This document shows, piece after piece, positions 52,223-60,313 of a stretch of DNA of 64,000 nt. The stretch is from Amycolatopsis coloradensis. Its GTDB lineage: Bacteria > Actinomycetota > Actinomycetes > Mycobacteriales > Pseudonocardiaceae. The stretch's first letter is position 1, and every line of letters starts with the position of its first letter. The notes below the pieces were generated by a model that was not told the DNA's origin, searched no databases, and worked only from the letters and a program-made list of their open reading frames with translations. Made by a program: the position numbers and the translations under genes. The stretch spans positions 114,314 through 178,313 of the forward strand of contig NZ_MQUQ01000011.1 of NCBI RefSeq assembly GCF_001953865.1, read 5' to 3'.

Positions 52223-53107
52223 TCAGACCCGATACACCAGCGGGTTCCACTCGTCGAAGTCCAGCGGGTCGCCGGGGCGCAGCGTCGCCAGAATTCGTTC
52301 GGGCAGGATGTTGGCCGTGCCGTTGAACTCCGCGCCCTCGGGTTGCCAGGAGATCGTGAAGGCCGACCGGGCGAACGGTGTCATGTTCGCGCCCGCGGCG
52401 TGCGCGGTGTCCCCGCTGTGCACGATCAGGGCGCCCTCGCGTACCGGACAAGGTATCGGTTCGGCGTGCTCCCACGCCGGGTTGAGCAGGCGCAACCCGT
52501 CCAGCCGCCGTAGGTCGCCTTTGGCCTCCACCCGGTCGTGGTGGCTGCCCGGAAGGTAGTGCAGGCAACCGTTTCGCAGGTCGGCGTCGCCGAGGGCGAA
52601 CCAGAACGTCGACGCGCCCGGGTGGGTGAAGGAGAACACGGGGGTGTCGGTGTGCCATCCCGTCGGGGCGCCCCAGGCGGGTTTGACCATCGTCTGGTCG
52701 TGCCAGATCCGCACTCCGCCGATGCCGGCGAGACGGCACGCCAGCCTGCCGAGCCGGGGATCGTGGCAAAAGTGGCGCACGCGCTCGTCGTCCTGCCACA
52801 GGTTCACGTGCTGGGACAGCACTTTCAGTGCCTTGGACCGGTGTTTCCCCAGTGCGTCGAGCAGTCTGCGGCGATCGTCGCTGCCCGCTTCGGTGGCGGT
52901 CGTCGCACGGCGTCCTTCACCGGGCAGCCGGGCGCCACCGCGCCCGACCACCGCTTCCGACAACACCGTGCGCAGCCAGCCGACGGTGTCCGCGTCGAGG
53001 AAGTCTTCGATCACCAGGAAACCGTCGCGCCGGTAGGACCGAATCTGTTCCTCGGACAGCTCGTCGCGCATGGGGATAACCCGATCGGGTCGGGTTTCTG
53101 TAGTCAT
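52223..53107 (-). CDS. Phytanoyl-CoA dioxygenase-family Fe(II)/2OG enzyme
   Basis: The 294-aa PhyH-type oxygenase shows H152 and D154 in PTGWHTDTPVFSF, the distal H236 in HSGDTAHAAGANMTP and R247 for 2-oxoglutarate. FWFALGDADLRNGCLHYLPG is the typical PhyH core, and DGFLVIEDFLDADTV opens the domain. It may hydroxylate a free or carrier-bound intermediate. The ATG at 53107 lies exactly where transcription from SARP site 4 is predicted to start, although a GGAAGG also precedes it. Monocistronic and divergent from the MFS exporter gene. Confidence 0.88.
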   Translation of the reverse strand: MTTETRPDRVIPMRDELSEEQIRSYRRDGFLVIEDFLDADTVGWLRTVLSEAVVGRGGARLPGEGRRATTATEAGSDDRRRLLDALGKHRSKALKVLSQHVNLWQDDERVRHFCHDPRLGRLACRLAGIGGVRIWHDQTMVKPAWGAPTGWHTDTPVFSFTHPGASTFWFALGDADLRNGCLHYLPGSHHDRVEAKGDLRRLDGLRLLNPAWEHAEPIPCPVREGALIVHSGDTAHAAGANMTPFARSAFTISWQPEGAEFNGTANILPERILATLRPGDPLDFDEWNPLVYRV

Positions 53108-53114
53108 GCCTTCC

Positions 53115-53146
53115 AATTTCCCGCTGCGACCTACACGTCCAGTACA
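53115..53146 (-). promoter_or_regulatory. SARP-type direct-repeat promoter 4 (PhyH gene)
   Basis: Minus strand: TGTACTG (53146-53140), GACG, TGTAGGT (53135-53129), 8 bp, then GAAATT (53120-53115) as NANNNT -10. Only seven bases separate it from the ATG, predicting a leaderless or nearly leaderless transcript. Confidence 0.6.
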
Positions 53147-53158
53147 GCGAGCGCGCGA

Positions 53159-53190
53159 TGTATCCGGCCTGTATCGAGGATGGTGAGCAT
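53159..53190 (+). promoter_or_regulatory. SARP-type direct-repeat promoter 5 (MFS exporter)
   Basis: TGTATCC (53159-53165), GGCC, TGTATCG (53170-53176), 8 bp, then GAGCAT (53185-53190) as NANNNT -10. This is the best-matched pair of heptamers in the cluster. Confidence 0.65.
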
Positions 53191-53258
53191 CGCAGTCGCG
53201 CGCCACCGCGCGATCGCGGCGAGCGCCGGTAAAATTCGTGAGCATGCCGGGGGAGCCG

Positions 53259-54509
53259 ATGAACACGAGCACATCCGCCCGTAGCGGCCTTTTCCTCGGG
53301 CACCGCGGTTTCCGCCTGCTGTTCACCGCCGACGCGATCAGCCAGCTCGGCAGCCAGGTGGCCGTCGTGGCGCTGCCGCTGATCGCGTTGACGTCGCTGA
53401 ACGCCTCACCGCTGGAGATCGGCCTGCTGACCGCGGCGGGCACGGCGGCGTTCGCGTTCGTGGGCCTGCCCGCCGGGGCGTGGGTCGACCGGTTCCGGCG
53501 CAGGCCGGTGCTGGTGGCGGCGGATTTCTCCCGGTTCCTGCTGATGGGCTCGGTGCCGATCGCGGCGCTGCTCGACGTGCTCACCTTGCCGCATCTGTAC
53601 GTCGTGGCCCTGCTGGCCGGTGTGGGCACGGTGTTCTTCGACGTCGCGTCGATGAGCTACGTGCCGTCGTTGATCGCGCGCGAGAACCTGCTGAGTGCCA
53701 ACGCGCGGCTGGAAGCCGTCGAAACCGGTGCGCGCGCGGGTGGCCCGGCGCTCGGCGGCTGGCTGGTACAGCTCACCAACGCCGTCGTGGGGATCGCGGT
53801 GGACGCGGTGAGTTTCCTGCTCTCCGCCGTGGCGCTGGCCCGTATCCGGCACGTCGAAGAGCGGCCGGTGGTGGTCAAGACCCGGTTGCGTCGCCAGATC
53901 GCCGAAGGCGGCCGGTTCGTGCTGCGTCACCCGGTGCTGCGGCTGGTGGGCCTTGCCGGATTCCTCGGCAACTTCTGGGAGTCGGCGCTGCTCGCCGTGC
54001 AGCCGGTGTTCCTGCTCGAACACCTCGGTCTCGGCGCCGGTGCCTACGGTCTGGTGGTCGCCGCCGCGGGTCTCGGCGGATTGCTCGGCAGTTCGGCGGC
54101 CTCCTGTGCGGGCGCCCGGATCGGGACCCGGCGCACGATGTGGCTGCCGCTGGTCGCGGGATATCCCTTCCTGCTGCTGGCGCCGCTGGCGGGCAGCGGC
54201 TGGCTGGTGCTCCTGTACCCGTTGGGCACGTTCCTGGCCTTCTTCGGCGGAGCGATGCAGAACGTCGCGCAGCTGAGCTACCGCCAGGGCATCTGCCCAC
54301 CGGAGCTGCTCGGCCGGATGAACGCCACCCTGCGGTTCCTGATTTACGGGGCGATGCCGCTCGGTGGCCTCGCGGGCGGGGTGCTGGCGACCGTGCTCGG
54401 GTTCCCGGGATCGGTCTGGATGATCGCCGCGGGTCTCCTGCTGTCGATCCTGCCGATGCTCGCCCCCGCCGTCCGTCACCTCGACGAGAGCGAGCGGGCA
54501 GCCGCCTGA
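53259..54509 (+). CDS. MFS exporter of the biosynthetic cluster
   Basis: A 416-aa 12-TM transporter of the EntS-like MFS group: FLGHRGFRLLFTADAISQLG in TM1, PAGAWVDRFRRRPVLVAADF (motif A), and NVAQLSYRQGICPPELLGRM between later helices. I chose ATG 53259 because GGGGGAG stands just upstream; in-frame starts also exist at 53238 and 53244. Its own SARP-type promoter and position inside the cluster point to export of the final product and self-protection. Confidence 0.88.
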   Translation: MNTSTSARSGLFLGHRGFRLLFTADAISQLGSQVAVVALPLIALTSLNASPLEIGLLTAAGTAAFAFVGLPAGAWVDRFRRRPVLVAADFSRFLLMGSVPIAALLDVLTLPHLYVVALLAGVGTVFFDVASMSYVPSLIARENLLSANARLEAVETGARAGGPALGGWLVQLTNAVVGIAVDAVSFLLSAVALARIRHVEERPVVVKTRLRRQIAEGGRFVLRHPVLRLVGLAGFLGNFWESALLAVQPVFLLEHLGLGAGAYGLVVAAAGLGGLLGSSAASCAGARIGTRRTMWLPLVAGYPFLLLAPLAGSGWLVLLYPLGTFLAFFGGAMQNVAQLSYRQGICPPELLGRMNATLRFLIYGAMPLGGLAGGVLATVLGFPGSVWMIAAGLLLSILPMLAPAVRHLDESERAAA

Positions 54510-54517
54510 CGTCCGCG

Positions 54518-54549
54518 TGTACCCGCCGCGTATGCCGCTCCGTCAGCAT
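54518..54549 (+). promoter_or_regulatory. SARP-type direct-repeat promoter 6 (argC-argD operon)
   Basis: TGTACCC (54518-54524), GCCG, CGTATGC (54529-54535), 8 bp, then CAGCAT (54544-54549) as NANNNT -10, about 37 bases before the argC-like start. Confidence 0.55.
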
Positions 54550-54585
54550 GAGGGGGAGTAGGTCACCGAGGCGAGGAGCATGGGG

Positions 54586-55614
54586 ATGAGCGTGAAGGTC
54601 GCGGTAGCCGGGGCCAGCGGCAACGCCGGGGGCGAGCTGCTGCGGCTGATCAACGGTCACCCTGAACTGGTCCTCGGGCCGGTCACCGCGGGGAGCCAGG
54701 TGGGAAGTTCGGTGTCCGAGGTGCATCCCGGGCTGACGGAGCTGGGCGACCGGGTCTTCGAACCCACCGACACCGCCGTGCTCGGGGCCGCCGACGTCGT
54801 GTTCATCGCGCTGCCGAAAGGACACTCGTCCCGGCTGGCCGCCGAGCTGACGCCGTCGGTGCGCGTGGTCGACCTGGGCCCGGACTTCCGGCTGACCGAT
54901 CCGCTTGTGTGGGAGCGCTACTACGGCGGCCCGCACGCGGGCAGCTGGACATACGGACTGCCGGAGATCCCCGGTGCGCGGGAACGCATCGCCGGTGCCC
55001 ACCGCGTGGCCACCCCCGGATGCTATGCCACCGCGGTGATCCTGGCGCTCGGGCCGCTGCTCGCCGCGGGACGGATCGACCCGGACGACCTCGTCGTCAC
55101 CGCGGTCTCCGGGACGTCCAGTGGTGGACGAGCGGCCAAAGCCTCCTTGTCTCCCGGTGATGTCCTCGGCGCGCTGCGCTCGTACACGGTGGGGGCGACC
55201 TATCGCAATCCCGCCGAGATGGAACAGGAGCTCGCCACCTTCGCCAATGCGCCCGTCACCGTCTCGTTCACCCCATTCTCCGTGCCGATGCAGCGTGGGA
55301 TCGTCGTCAGCTGCAGCGCTCGCCTTCGCGACGGAACCGGAAGCGACGAGCTGCGCGCCGCGCTGGCCGACGCCTACCGCGACGAGCGCTTCGTCCGGCT
55401 GCTTCCCGCCTCCCGGTGGCCCGCGACCGCCGCGGTGACCGGAACCAATTCGGCCCTCCTGCAGGCGGGCGCGGACACCCGCACCGGCCGCGGCGTCGTG
55501 CTCTCCGCCATCGACAACCTCGGCAAGGGCGCCGCCGGGCAGGCGGTGCAGAACGCCAACCTGATGCTCGGCCTGCCCGAGAGCACCGGCCTGACCACAC
55601 GAGGAGCGTCATGA
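54586..55614 (+). CDS. argC: N-acetyl-gamma-glutamyl-phosphate reductase homologue (ArgC-like)
   Basis: NADPH-dependent reduction of an acyl phosphate to a semialdehyde. The 342-aa protein has VAVAGASGNAGGELLRLI (NADP loop), the catalytic Cys in HRVATPGCYATAVIL, SGTSSGGRAAKASL and FTPFSVPMQRGIV, typical of ArgC. AGGAG fits ATG 54586 better than ATG 54580. It is coupled to an ArgD-like gene by an ATGA overlap, but the kinase and acetyltransferase of arginine synthesis are absent. It probably boosts ornithine supply or makes a related diamino acid for the product. Confidence 0.9.
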   Translation: MSVKVAVAGASGNAGGELLRLINGHPELVLGPVTAGSQVGSSVSEVHPGLTELGDRVFEPTDTAVLGAADVVFIALPKGHSSRLAAELTPSVRVVDLGPDFRLTDPLVWERYYGGPHAGSWTYGLPEIPGARERIAGAHRVATPGCYATAVILALGPLLAAGRIDPDDLVVTAVSGTSSGGRAAKASLSPGDVLGALRSYTVGATYRNPAEMEQELATFANAPVTVSFTPFSVPMQRGIVVSCSARLRDGTGSDELRAALADAYRDERFVRLLPASRWPATAAVTGTNSALLQAGADTRTGRGVVLSAIDNLGKGAAGQAVQNANLMLGLPESTGLTTRGAS

Positions 55615-56825
55615 CCAGTACCGCCACGCATACGGCGACCGACGGCTTGCGGGCCCGGTTCGGCCGTGCGCTCATGCCCACCTACGGCACTCCCGCGCCG
55701 CCGATCGCGCTCGCCGCCGGTCAAGGCTGCCGGATCCGCGATGTCGACGGCCGGAGCTACCTCGATCTCATCGGCGGTCTCTCGGCCAGTTCGCTCGGGC
55801 ACGGCCATCCGGACCTCGCGGCGGCGATCGCCAGGCAGGCGGGCGAGCTGGTGCACACGTCCAACCAGTTCCTGCACGAGCGCGAAGTCGAACTGGCGGA
55901 GCGGCTGCGTGACCTGCTCGGCGCCCCGGACGCGCGTGTCTACCTGTGCAATTCCGGCACCGAGGCCACCGAAGCCGCGGTCAAGCTCGCTCGGCGCGCC
56001 CAGGGTCGGGACAGGCCGGTGGTGGTCGCGGCCGAGGGCGCCTTCCACGGCCGGACGATGGGCGCGCTGCCGATGGCCGGTGTCCCCGCGATCCGCGAGC
56101 CGTTCACCCCGTTCGGCGTCGACGTGCGGTTCGTGCCGTTCGGCGACGTCGCCGCCTTGGCCGCCGCGGTCCGCGACGACACGGCCGCGGTGTTCCTGGA
56201 ACCCGTGCAGGGTGAAGCGGGTGTGGTGAGCCCACCCGAGGGATACCTGCGCGCGGCCCGTGAGGCGTGCGATGCCGCGGGTGCGCTGCTGGTCCTCGAC
56301 GAGGTCCAGAGCGGTATCGGGCGTACCGGCCGGTGGTTCGCCCACCAGGCCGAAGGGATCGTCCCCGATGTGATGACCCTGTCCAAGGGGCTCGGGGGCG
56401 GGATGCCGATCGCCGCGTGCGTCGGTTTCGGTGCCTGCGCCGGAATTCTGGTCCCTGGCACGCACGGCAGCACGTTCGGCGGAAACCCGGTGGCGTGCGC
56501 GGCCGCGTTGGCCGTGCTCTCGGTGATCGAGCGCGACGGCCTGCTGGACAACGCCACCCGGGTCGGCGCCGCTCTGGCCGAGGGCATCCGCGCGGTGGAA
56601 CACCCCCTGATCACCGGTGTGCGCGGCCGGGGCCTGTGGCTGGCGACCACGCTGGCCGAACCGGTCTCGGTGAAGGTGTGCGAGGCGGCGGCCCGTGCGG
56701 GTTTCCTCGTCAACCCGGTGCGCCCCGACGCCGTACGGCTGGCGCCGCCGCTGATCCTCACCGCAGCCGAGGCGGCCGAGTTCTCCGCGGCGCTGCCCGA
56801 CATCCTCGCCGACGCGGCCGGCTGA
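55611..56825 (+). CDS. argD: Acetylornithine aminotransferase homologue (ArgD-like)
   Basis: Class III PLP aminotransferase of 404 aa: PAPPIALAAGQGCRIRDVDG, FLCNSGTEATEAAVKLAR-like YLCNSGTEATEAAVKLARR, AFHGRTMGALPM, LLVLDEVQSGIGRTG and the PLP lysine in VMTLSKGLGGGMPIAA, followed by HGSTFGGNPVACAAAL. It follows argC with an ATGA overlap, so together they convert an acyl phosphate to an omega-amine. The substrate may be N-acetylglutamate-derived or a cluster-specific analogue. Confidence 0.9.
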   Translation: MTSTATHTATDGLRARFGRALMPTYGTPAPPIALAAGQGCRIRDVDGRSYLDLIGGLSASSLGHGHPDLAAAIARQAGELVHTSNQFLHEREVELAERLRDLLGAPDARVYLCNSGTEATEAAVKLARRAQGRDRPVVVAAEGAFHGRTMGALPMAGVPAIREPFTPFGVDVRFVPFGDVAALAAAVRDDTAAVFLEPVQGEAGVVSPPEGYLRAAREACDAAGALLVLDEVQSGIGRTGRWFAHQAEGIVPDVMTLSKGLGGGMPIAACVGFGACAGILVPGTHGSTFGGNPVACAAALAVLSVIERDGLLDNATRVGAALAEGIRAVEHPLITGVRGRGLWLATTLAEPVSVKVCEAAARAGFLVNPVRPDAVRLAPPLILTAAEAAEFSAALPDILADAAG

Positions 56826-56833
56826 AGTCTCGC

Positions 56834-57751
56834 TCAGCGCCCTGCGCGGCGGAGTACTCGCAGGGCGTTGAGCGTCACCATCTCCTGTGGACCGGCCGCG
56901 TCCCAGTCGACGACTTCGGGCGCCACCCGGCTGCCCGGAGGCCGCCACCACGGTCGGCCCGCCGACCACCGGGGTTCCGCGTCACGCGCTTCTTCCAGGA
57001 GATCGAGCGCTTCCGAAGCGCGCTCGTCTCGCACTTTGTCCATGCGCGACAGCACCAGCAACGCCTGAAGTGTGTCGTAGTGCCAATAGACCGGGTAGTG
57101 CGGCACGAGCCACCGGTGGTCGATCACCGCACCACCGGATGCCCGAAAAAGGTTATGGGACAACAACAGTTCGGCTGCGCGGGCGGCACCGGCCAGCGCA
57201 TCGGTGTTCCCCGTCGCCGTACCGTGCGCGTGCAGTCCCCACGCGGGGAGCAGCGTCTCGTGGAACGACGAGCGATGTCCGCCGGCGGCACGGTCGCAGT
57301 TCCAGCCGCCGTCGGGCCACTGCCACTCCAGCAACCGCTCGGCCAGTCCGGCGACCCGGGGATCCTCGGCCAGGCCGAGCGCACAGGACACGGCGAGCAC
57401 GTTCCCGTCGATGGACCCGCACACCCTGGCCAGACCGTCGATCACCGGGACCCGCGCCTGTGCGCGCCGCCGCCACGTCAGCACCGGTTCCAGCGCGGCG
57501 AGCGCCCTGGGTTCCCCTGCGGGCACCCCTAGTTCGGCCAGCGACACCAGCCGCCAGTGCGCGCCCGTCCACTTGCGATAGGGCGCCACCCCGAAACCCC
57601 CGTCCGGACGTTGCCCGGCGAAAAGTTTTCGCACGATCGGCCCGGACAGGACGTCCTCGTCCGGTTCCTCGTCGAGCAGGTCCCGTCTGGTCAGCGCCCG
57701 CACGGCGGGTTCGGCCGACGCCAGCAGCCAGTCCACCGCGGCCCTGGCCAT
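56834..57751 (-). CDS. Alpha/alpha-barrel protein of the prenyltransferase/squalene-cyclase repeat type
   Basis: The 305-aa protein contains the QxxDGGF/W repeats of terpene-cyclase-like alpha/alpha barrels: FAGQRPDGGFGVAPYRKWTG, LLEWQWPDGGWNCDRAAGGH and AHWRLVSLAELG. No DxDD or aspartate-rich catalytic motif of a true cyclase is seen, so it may bind or process a small molecule in another way. ATG 57751 has GGAG upstream. Last gene of the regulator-led minus-strand operon. Its role in the pathway is unknown. Confidence 0.65.
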   Translation of the reverse strand: MARAAVDWLLASAEPAVRALTRRDLLDEEPDEDVLSGPIVRKLFAGQRPDGGFGVAPYRKWTGAHWRLVSLAELGVPAGEPRALAALEPVLTWRRRAQARVPVIDGLARVCGSIDGNVLAVSCALGLAEDPRVAGLAERLLEWQWPDGGWNCDRAAGGHRSSFHETLLPAWGLHAHGTATGNTDALAGAARAAELLLSHNLFRASGGAVIDHRWLVPHYPVYWHYDTLQALLVLSRMDKVRDERASEALDLLEEARDAEPRWSAGRPWWRPPGSRVAPEVVDWDAAGPQEMVTLNALRVLRRAGR

Positions 57752-57767
57752 GCACTCACTCCGATCC

Positions 57768-59102
57768 TCAGTCCACCGTCGCCGCCCGCCGGGTCCCGGG
57801 CAGGCTGGGGAGGCGGGCGAGCGCCCGTGCGATCGCCGCATCGTCGGCGACCGCGTCCACCATCGCGCCTGAGCTGAAGTTGTCATAGGCGGCCAGGTCG
57901 AGCAACCCGTGGCCGCTCAGCCCCAGTACGACGCAGTCTTCGCGGCCTTCGTCGTCGGCGCGGCGCGCTTCCATGGCGGCGGCGTGCACGGCGTGCGCGC
58001 TCTCCGGAGCGGGCAGCACACCCTCGCACCGGGCGAACTCGGCGGCGCTGGTGAACACCGACCGCTGACCATAGGCGCGCGCTTCCAGCAACCCCTGGTC
58101 GTAAAGCGAGCTCACGAGCTTGGCCGTGCCGTGGTAGCGCAGCCCGCCGGCGTGCATGTCCGGCGGCACGAACGTCGAGCCGAGCGTGAACATCTTCTGC
58201 ATGATCGAGCCGGACGCGTCGACGTAGTCGTAGGCGTAGCGCCCGCGGGTCAACTTCGGGCAGGCGGTGGACTCCACCGACAAGCACCGCGGCCGCCCGC
58301 CCTCGACGAGATCCGACAGGAACGGCAGCACCAGGCCGCCGAGATTGCTTCCCGCGCCGAGCGAGGCCACGACGACATCGGCGTGCTCGCCGGCAGCCGT
58401 CAGCTGCTCGATGGCCTCCAGACCGATGACGGTCTGATGCAGCAGCGAGTACGTCTCGGCGCTCCCCGCGCAGAAGTGGGTGTGCGGTTCGGTGGTGTCC
58501 TCGACGGCCTCGGCCAAGGCGATCGCGAGACTGCCGCTTTGATCATCACCCTCCGCGAGGGCCCGGCGCCCCGCCTCGGTACGCGGGCTCGGGCTGCTGA
58601 TCACCTCCGCGCCCAGCATGCGCATCAGGGCGGGCCGGTAGGGCTTCGCCTCGGCGCTCGAGCGCACCATGTAGACCCGGCACTCCAGCCCGAAGACCGA
58701 GCACGCCGCGGCCATGGCGGTGCCCCATTGCCCGGCACCGGTGCCGACGGTCAAGCATCTGGCGCCTGCCTTCTTGTAGTAGTAGGCCTGTGCCAGCGCG
58801 GTGTTGAGCTTGTGGCTGCCGGAAAGGTTGCCGCCCTCGTACTTGTAGTAGATCCGGCTCTTGGTGCCGATCGAGCGCTCGAAGGCAGGCGCGCGGCGCA
58901 GCGGTGTCGGCCGCCAGCCGAGGTAGTGCTCACGCACCGGTTCCGGGATGGTGATCCACCGGCGAGTCGACATCTCCTGGCGCAACAGGGAAGCGGGGAC
59001 CTGCAGTCCTTCCGCGCGGGCCGGGCGCGGCGCTCCGCCGACGTCGGGCGGCAGGGTCAGCCCCAGATCGGGGAGGGCGTTGTACCAGGCATGGGGGACC
59101 AT
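57768..59102 (-). CDS. TrpB2-type tryptophan-synthase-beta-like PLP enzyme
   Basis: The 444-aa protein is of the TrpB2 (long beta chain) group: WRPTPLRRAPAFERSIGT, IYYKYEGGNLSGSHKLNTAL with the PLP lysine K98, VGTGAGQWGTAMAAACSVFG, and YSLLHQTVIGLEAIEQL. It lacks the usual partner trpA. TrpB2 enzymes perform beta-replacement on serine or similar substrates and are often recruited to make non-protein amino acids. Its ATG overlaps the preceding carrier protein stop (TGATG). A special amino acid for the product, possibly on that carrier, is the likely output. Confidence 0.85.
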   Translation of the reverse strand: MVPHAWYNALPDLGLTLPPDVGGAPRPARAEGLQVPASLLRQEMSTRRWITIPEPVREHYLGWRPTPLRRAPAFERSIGTKSRIYYKYEGGNLSGSHKLNTALAQAYYYKKAGARCLTVGTGAGQWGTAMAAACSVFGLECRVYMVRSSAEAKPYRPALMRMLGAEVISSPSPRTEAGRRALAEGDDQSGSLAIALAEAVEDTTEPHTHFCAGSAETYSLLHQTVIGLEAIEQLTAAGEHADVVVASLGAGSNLGGLVLPFLSDLVEGGRPRCLSVESTACPKLTRGRYAYDYVDASGSIMQKMFTLGSTFVPPDMHAGGLRYHGTAKLVSSLYDQGLLEARAYGQRSVFTSAAEFARCEGVLPAPESAHAVHAAAMEARRADDEGREDCVVLGLSGHGLLDLAAYDNFSSGAMVDAVADDAAIARALARLPSLPGTRRAATVD

Positions 59103-59392
59103 CACGACGAGCTGGTGGTGCTCAGTTCGCGGCCCGAGTTCGTCAGTCCGCGGCCGACCAGTTCCACCACGTCGTCGACGGTGCCGAAGTGCGAGTTCAT
59201 GATCATCTCGTCGTCCAGTTCGATGTCGAGCGACTCTTCCAGCCCGACCAGCAGCCGGATCAGCTCCAACGAGGTCAGTTCGAGCCCGCCGGTGGCCAGC
59301 GACGTGCCGCCGTCCACCTTCATTTCGGCCACCGCCGCGTTGTCGGCCAGCAGCAGTCGCTTGATCAACGCGTGGATCTCGGAGTCCCGCAT
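59102..59392 (-). CDS. Discrete carrier protein 2
   Basis: The 96-aa protein has the carrier four-helix pattern with SLATGGLELTSLELIRLLVGLEE; Ser41 in the LTSLEL motif is the phosphopantetheine site (the usual DSL is TSL). GAAAGGA stands before the ATG, which lies three bases after the upstream stop. It is the third carrier domain of the cluster, and overlaps the TrpB2-like gene. Confidence 0.82.
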   Translation of the reverse strand: MRDSEIHALIKRLLLADNAAVAEMKVDGGTSLATGGLELTSLELIRLLVGLEESLDIELDDEMIMNSHFGTVDDVVELVGRGLTNSGRELSTTSSS

Positions 59393-59395
59393 GGT

Positions 59396-60313
59396 CTAGT
59401 TCCTTTCGACGGTGTCATGTTCGGCCCGGCACTCACGGGCGAACGCGTGCAGAACGGTGGACATCCCGTAGCCAGGTCTTCCTTGGGCGTCGACGACCGG
59501 CTCCACCAGTCCTTCGGATACCAGCGCTTCGAGGCGCCGGTCGGCGACGGGGGTGCTCATGCCGAGCCGCCGGGCCACTTCGTCGGCGCTGATGTGGACC
59601 GGATCGAAGCCGCCCAGTGCGGCGAAAACCCGTTGCCCGTCCCGGTCGAGCGCGCGGTAGCTCGGCATCAGCCCGGCACGAAGGCTCAGCCCGTCGACTT
59701 CGAGTTCGTCGAGCAGGGAGTCCGGGTCGCGCAGCCGCTCGGCCAGCACCCGGGTCGGGTGCACCGGACGCGCGGCGATCCGGGCGGCGGCGATCCGGAT
59801 CGCCGAAGGGAGCAGCCCGCAGGAGCGCACGATCGAGCGCACCGCCGCCGGGTCCTGGTCGACGATGTCCTTCCCGACCGCGGAAGTGATCATCGCCAGC
59901 GCGTCGTCCATGCTCAGTGGGCCCAGCTCCAGGGTGAGGTCGGTCTCCAGTCCGGCGAGCCGTCGCCTGCTGGTGACGATCACCAGGCTCGCGCCCGTAC
60001 CGGGCACCAGCGGCTCGACCTGGCCGGCCGCCGCGGCGTCGTCGAGCACGATGAGCGTGGGGCGCTCCGCGAGCAGCGACCGGTAGAGCGATTGGCACGA
60101 ATCCACTCCGTCGGCGGCCGCCGAGTGGCGAACTCCCAATGCCGCAAGCAGTTCGGTCAAGGCTTCCGCGGCGTCGAGCGGTGCTTCGCCGGAACCGCGC
60201 AGGTCGAGGAACAGCTGGCCGCACGGGAAGTTCTCGGCGGCGGCGGTGGCCGCGGCGAGCGCGGTGGCGCTTTTGCCGACGCCGGGCGGACCGGAGACCA
60301 GGACGAGGCTCAT
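59396..60313 (-). CDS. NB-ARC-type ATPase, detached C-terminal half of an AfsR-like regulator
   Basis: The 305-aa protein starts directly at the nucleotide-binding domain: SLVLVSGPPGVGKSATALA (P-loop at residues 8-15), LFLDLRGSGEAP, PTLIVLDDAAAAGQ (Walker B) and GASLVIVTSRRRL (sensor), followed by a winged-helix-like region. In AfsR-type regulators this part is joined to the SARP DNA-binding domain. Here its ATG overlaps the SARP stop as ATGA, so the two halves are made separately but coupled. No tetratricopeptide region follows. Confidence 0.85.
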   Translation of the reverse strand: MSLVLVSGPPGVGKSATALAAATAAAENFPCGQLFLDLRGSGEAPLDAAEALTELLAALGVRHSAAADGVDSCQSLYRSLLAERPTLIVLDDAAAAGQVEPLVPGTGASLVIVTSRRRLAGLETDLTLELGPLSMDDALAMITSAVGKDIVDQDPAAVRSIVRSCGLLPSAIRIAAARIAARPVHPTRVLAERLRDPDSLLDELEVDGLSLRAGLMPSYRALDRDGQRVFAALGGFDPVHISADEVARRLGMSTPVADRRLEALVSEGLVEPVVDAQGRPGYGMSTVLHAFARECRAEHDTVERN

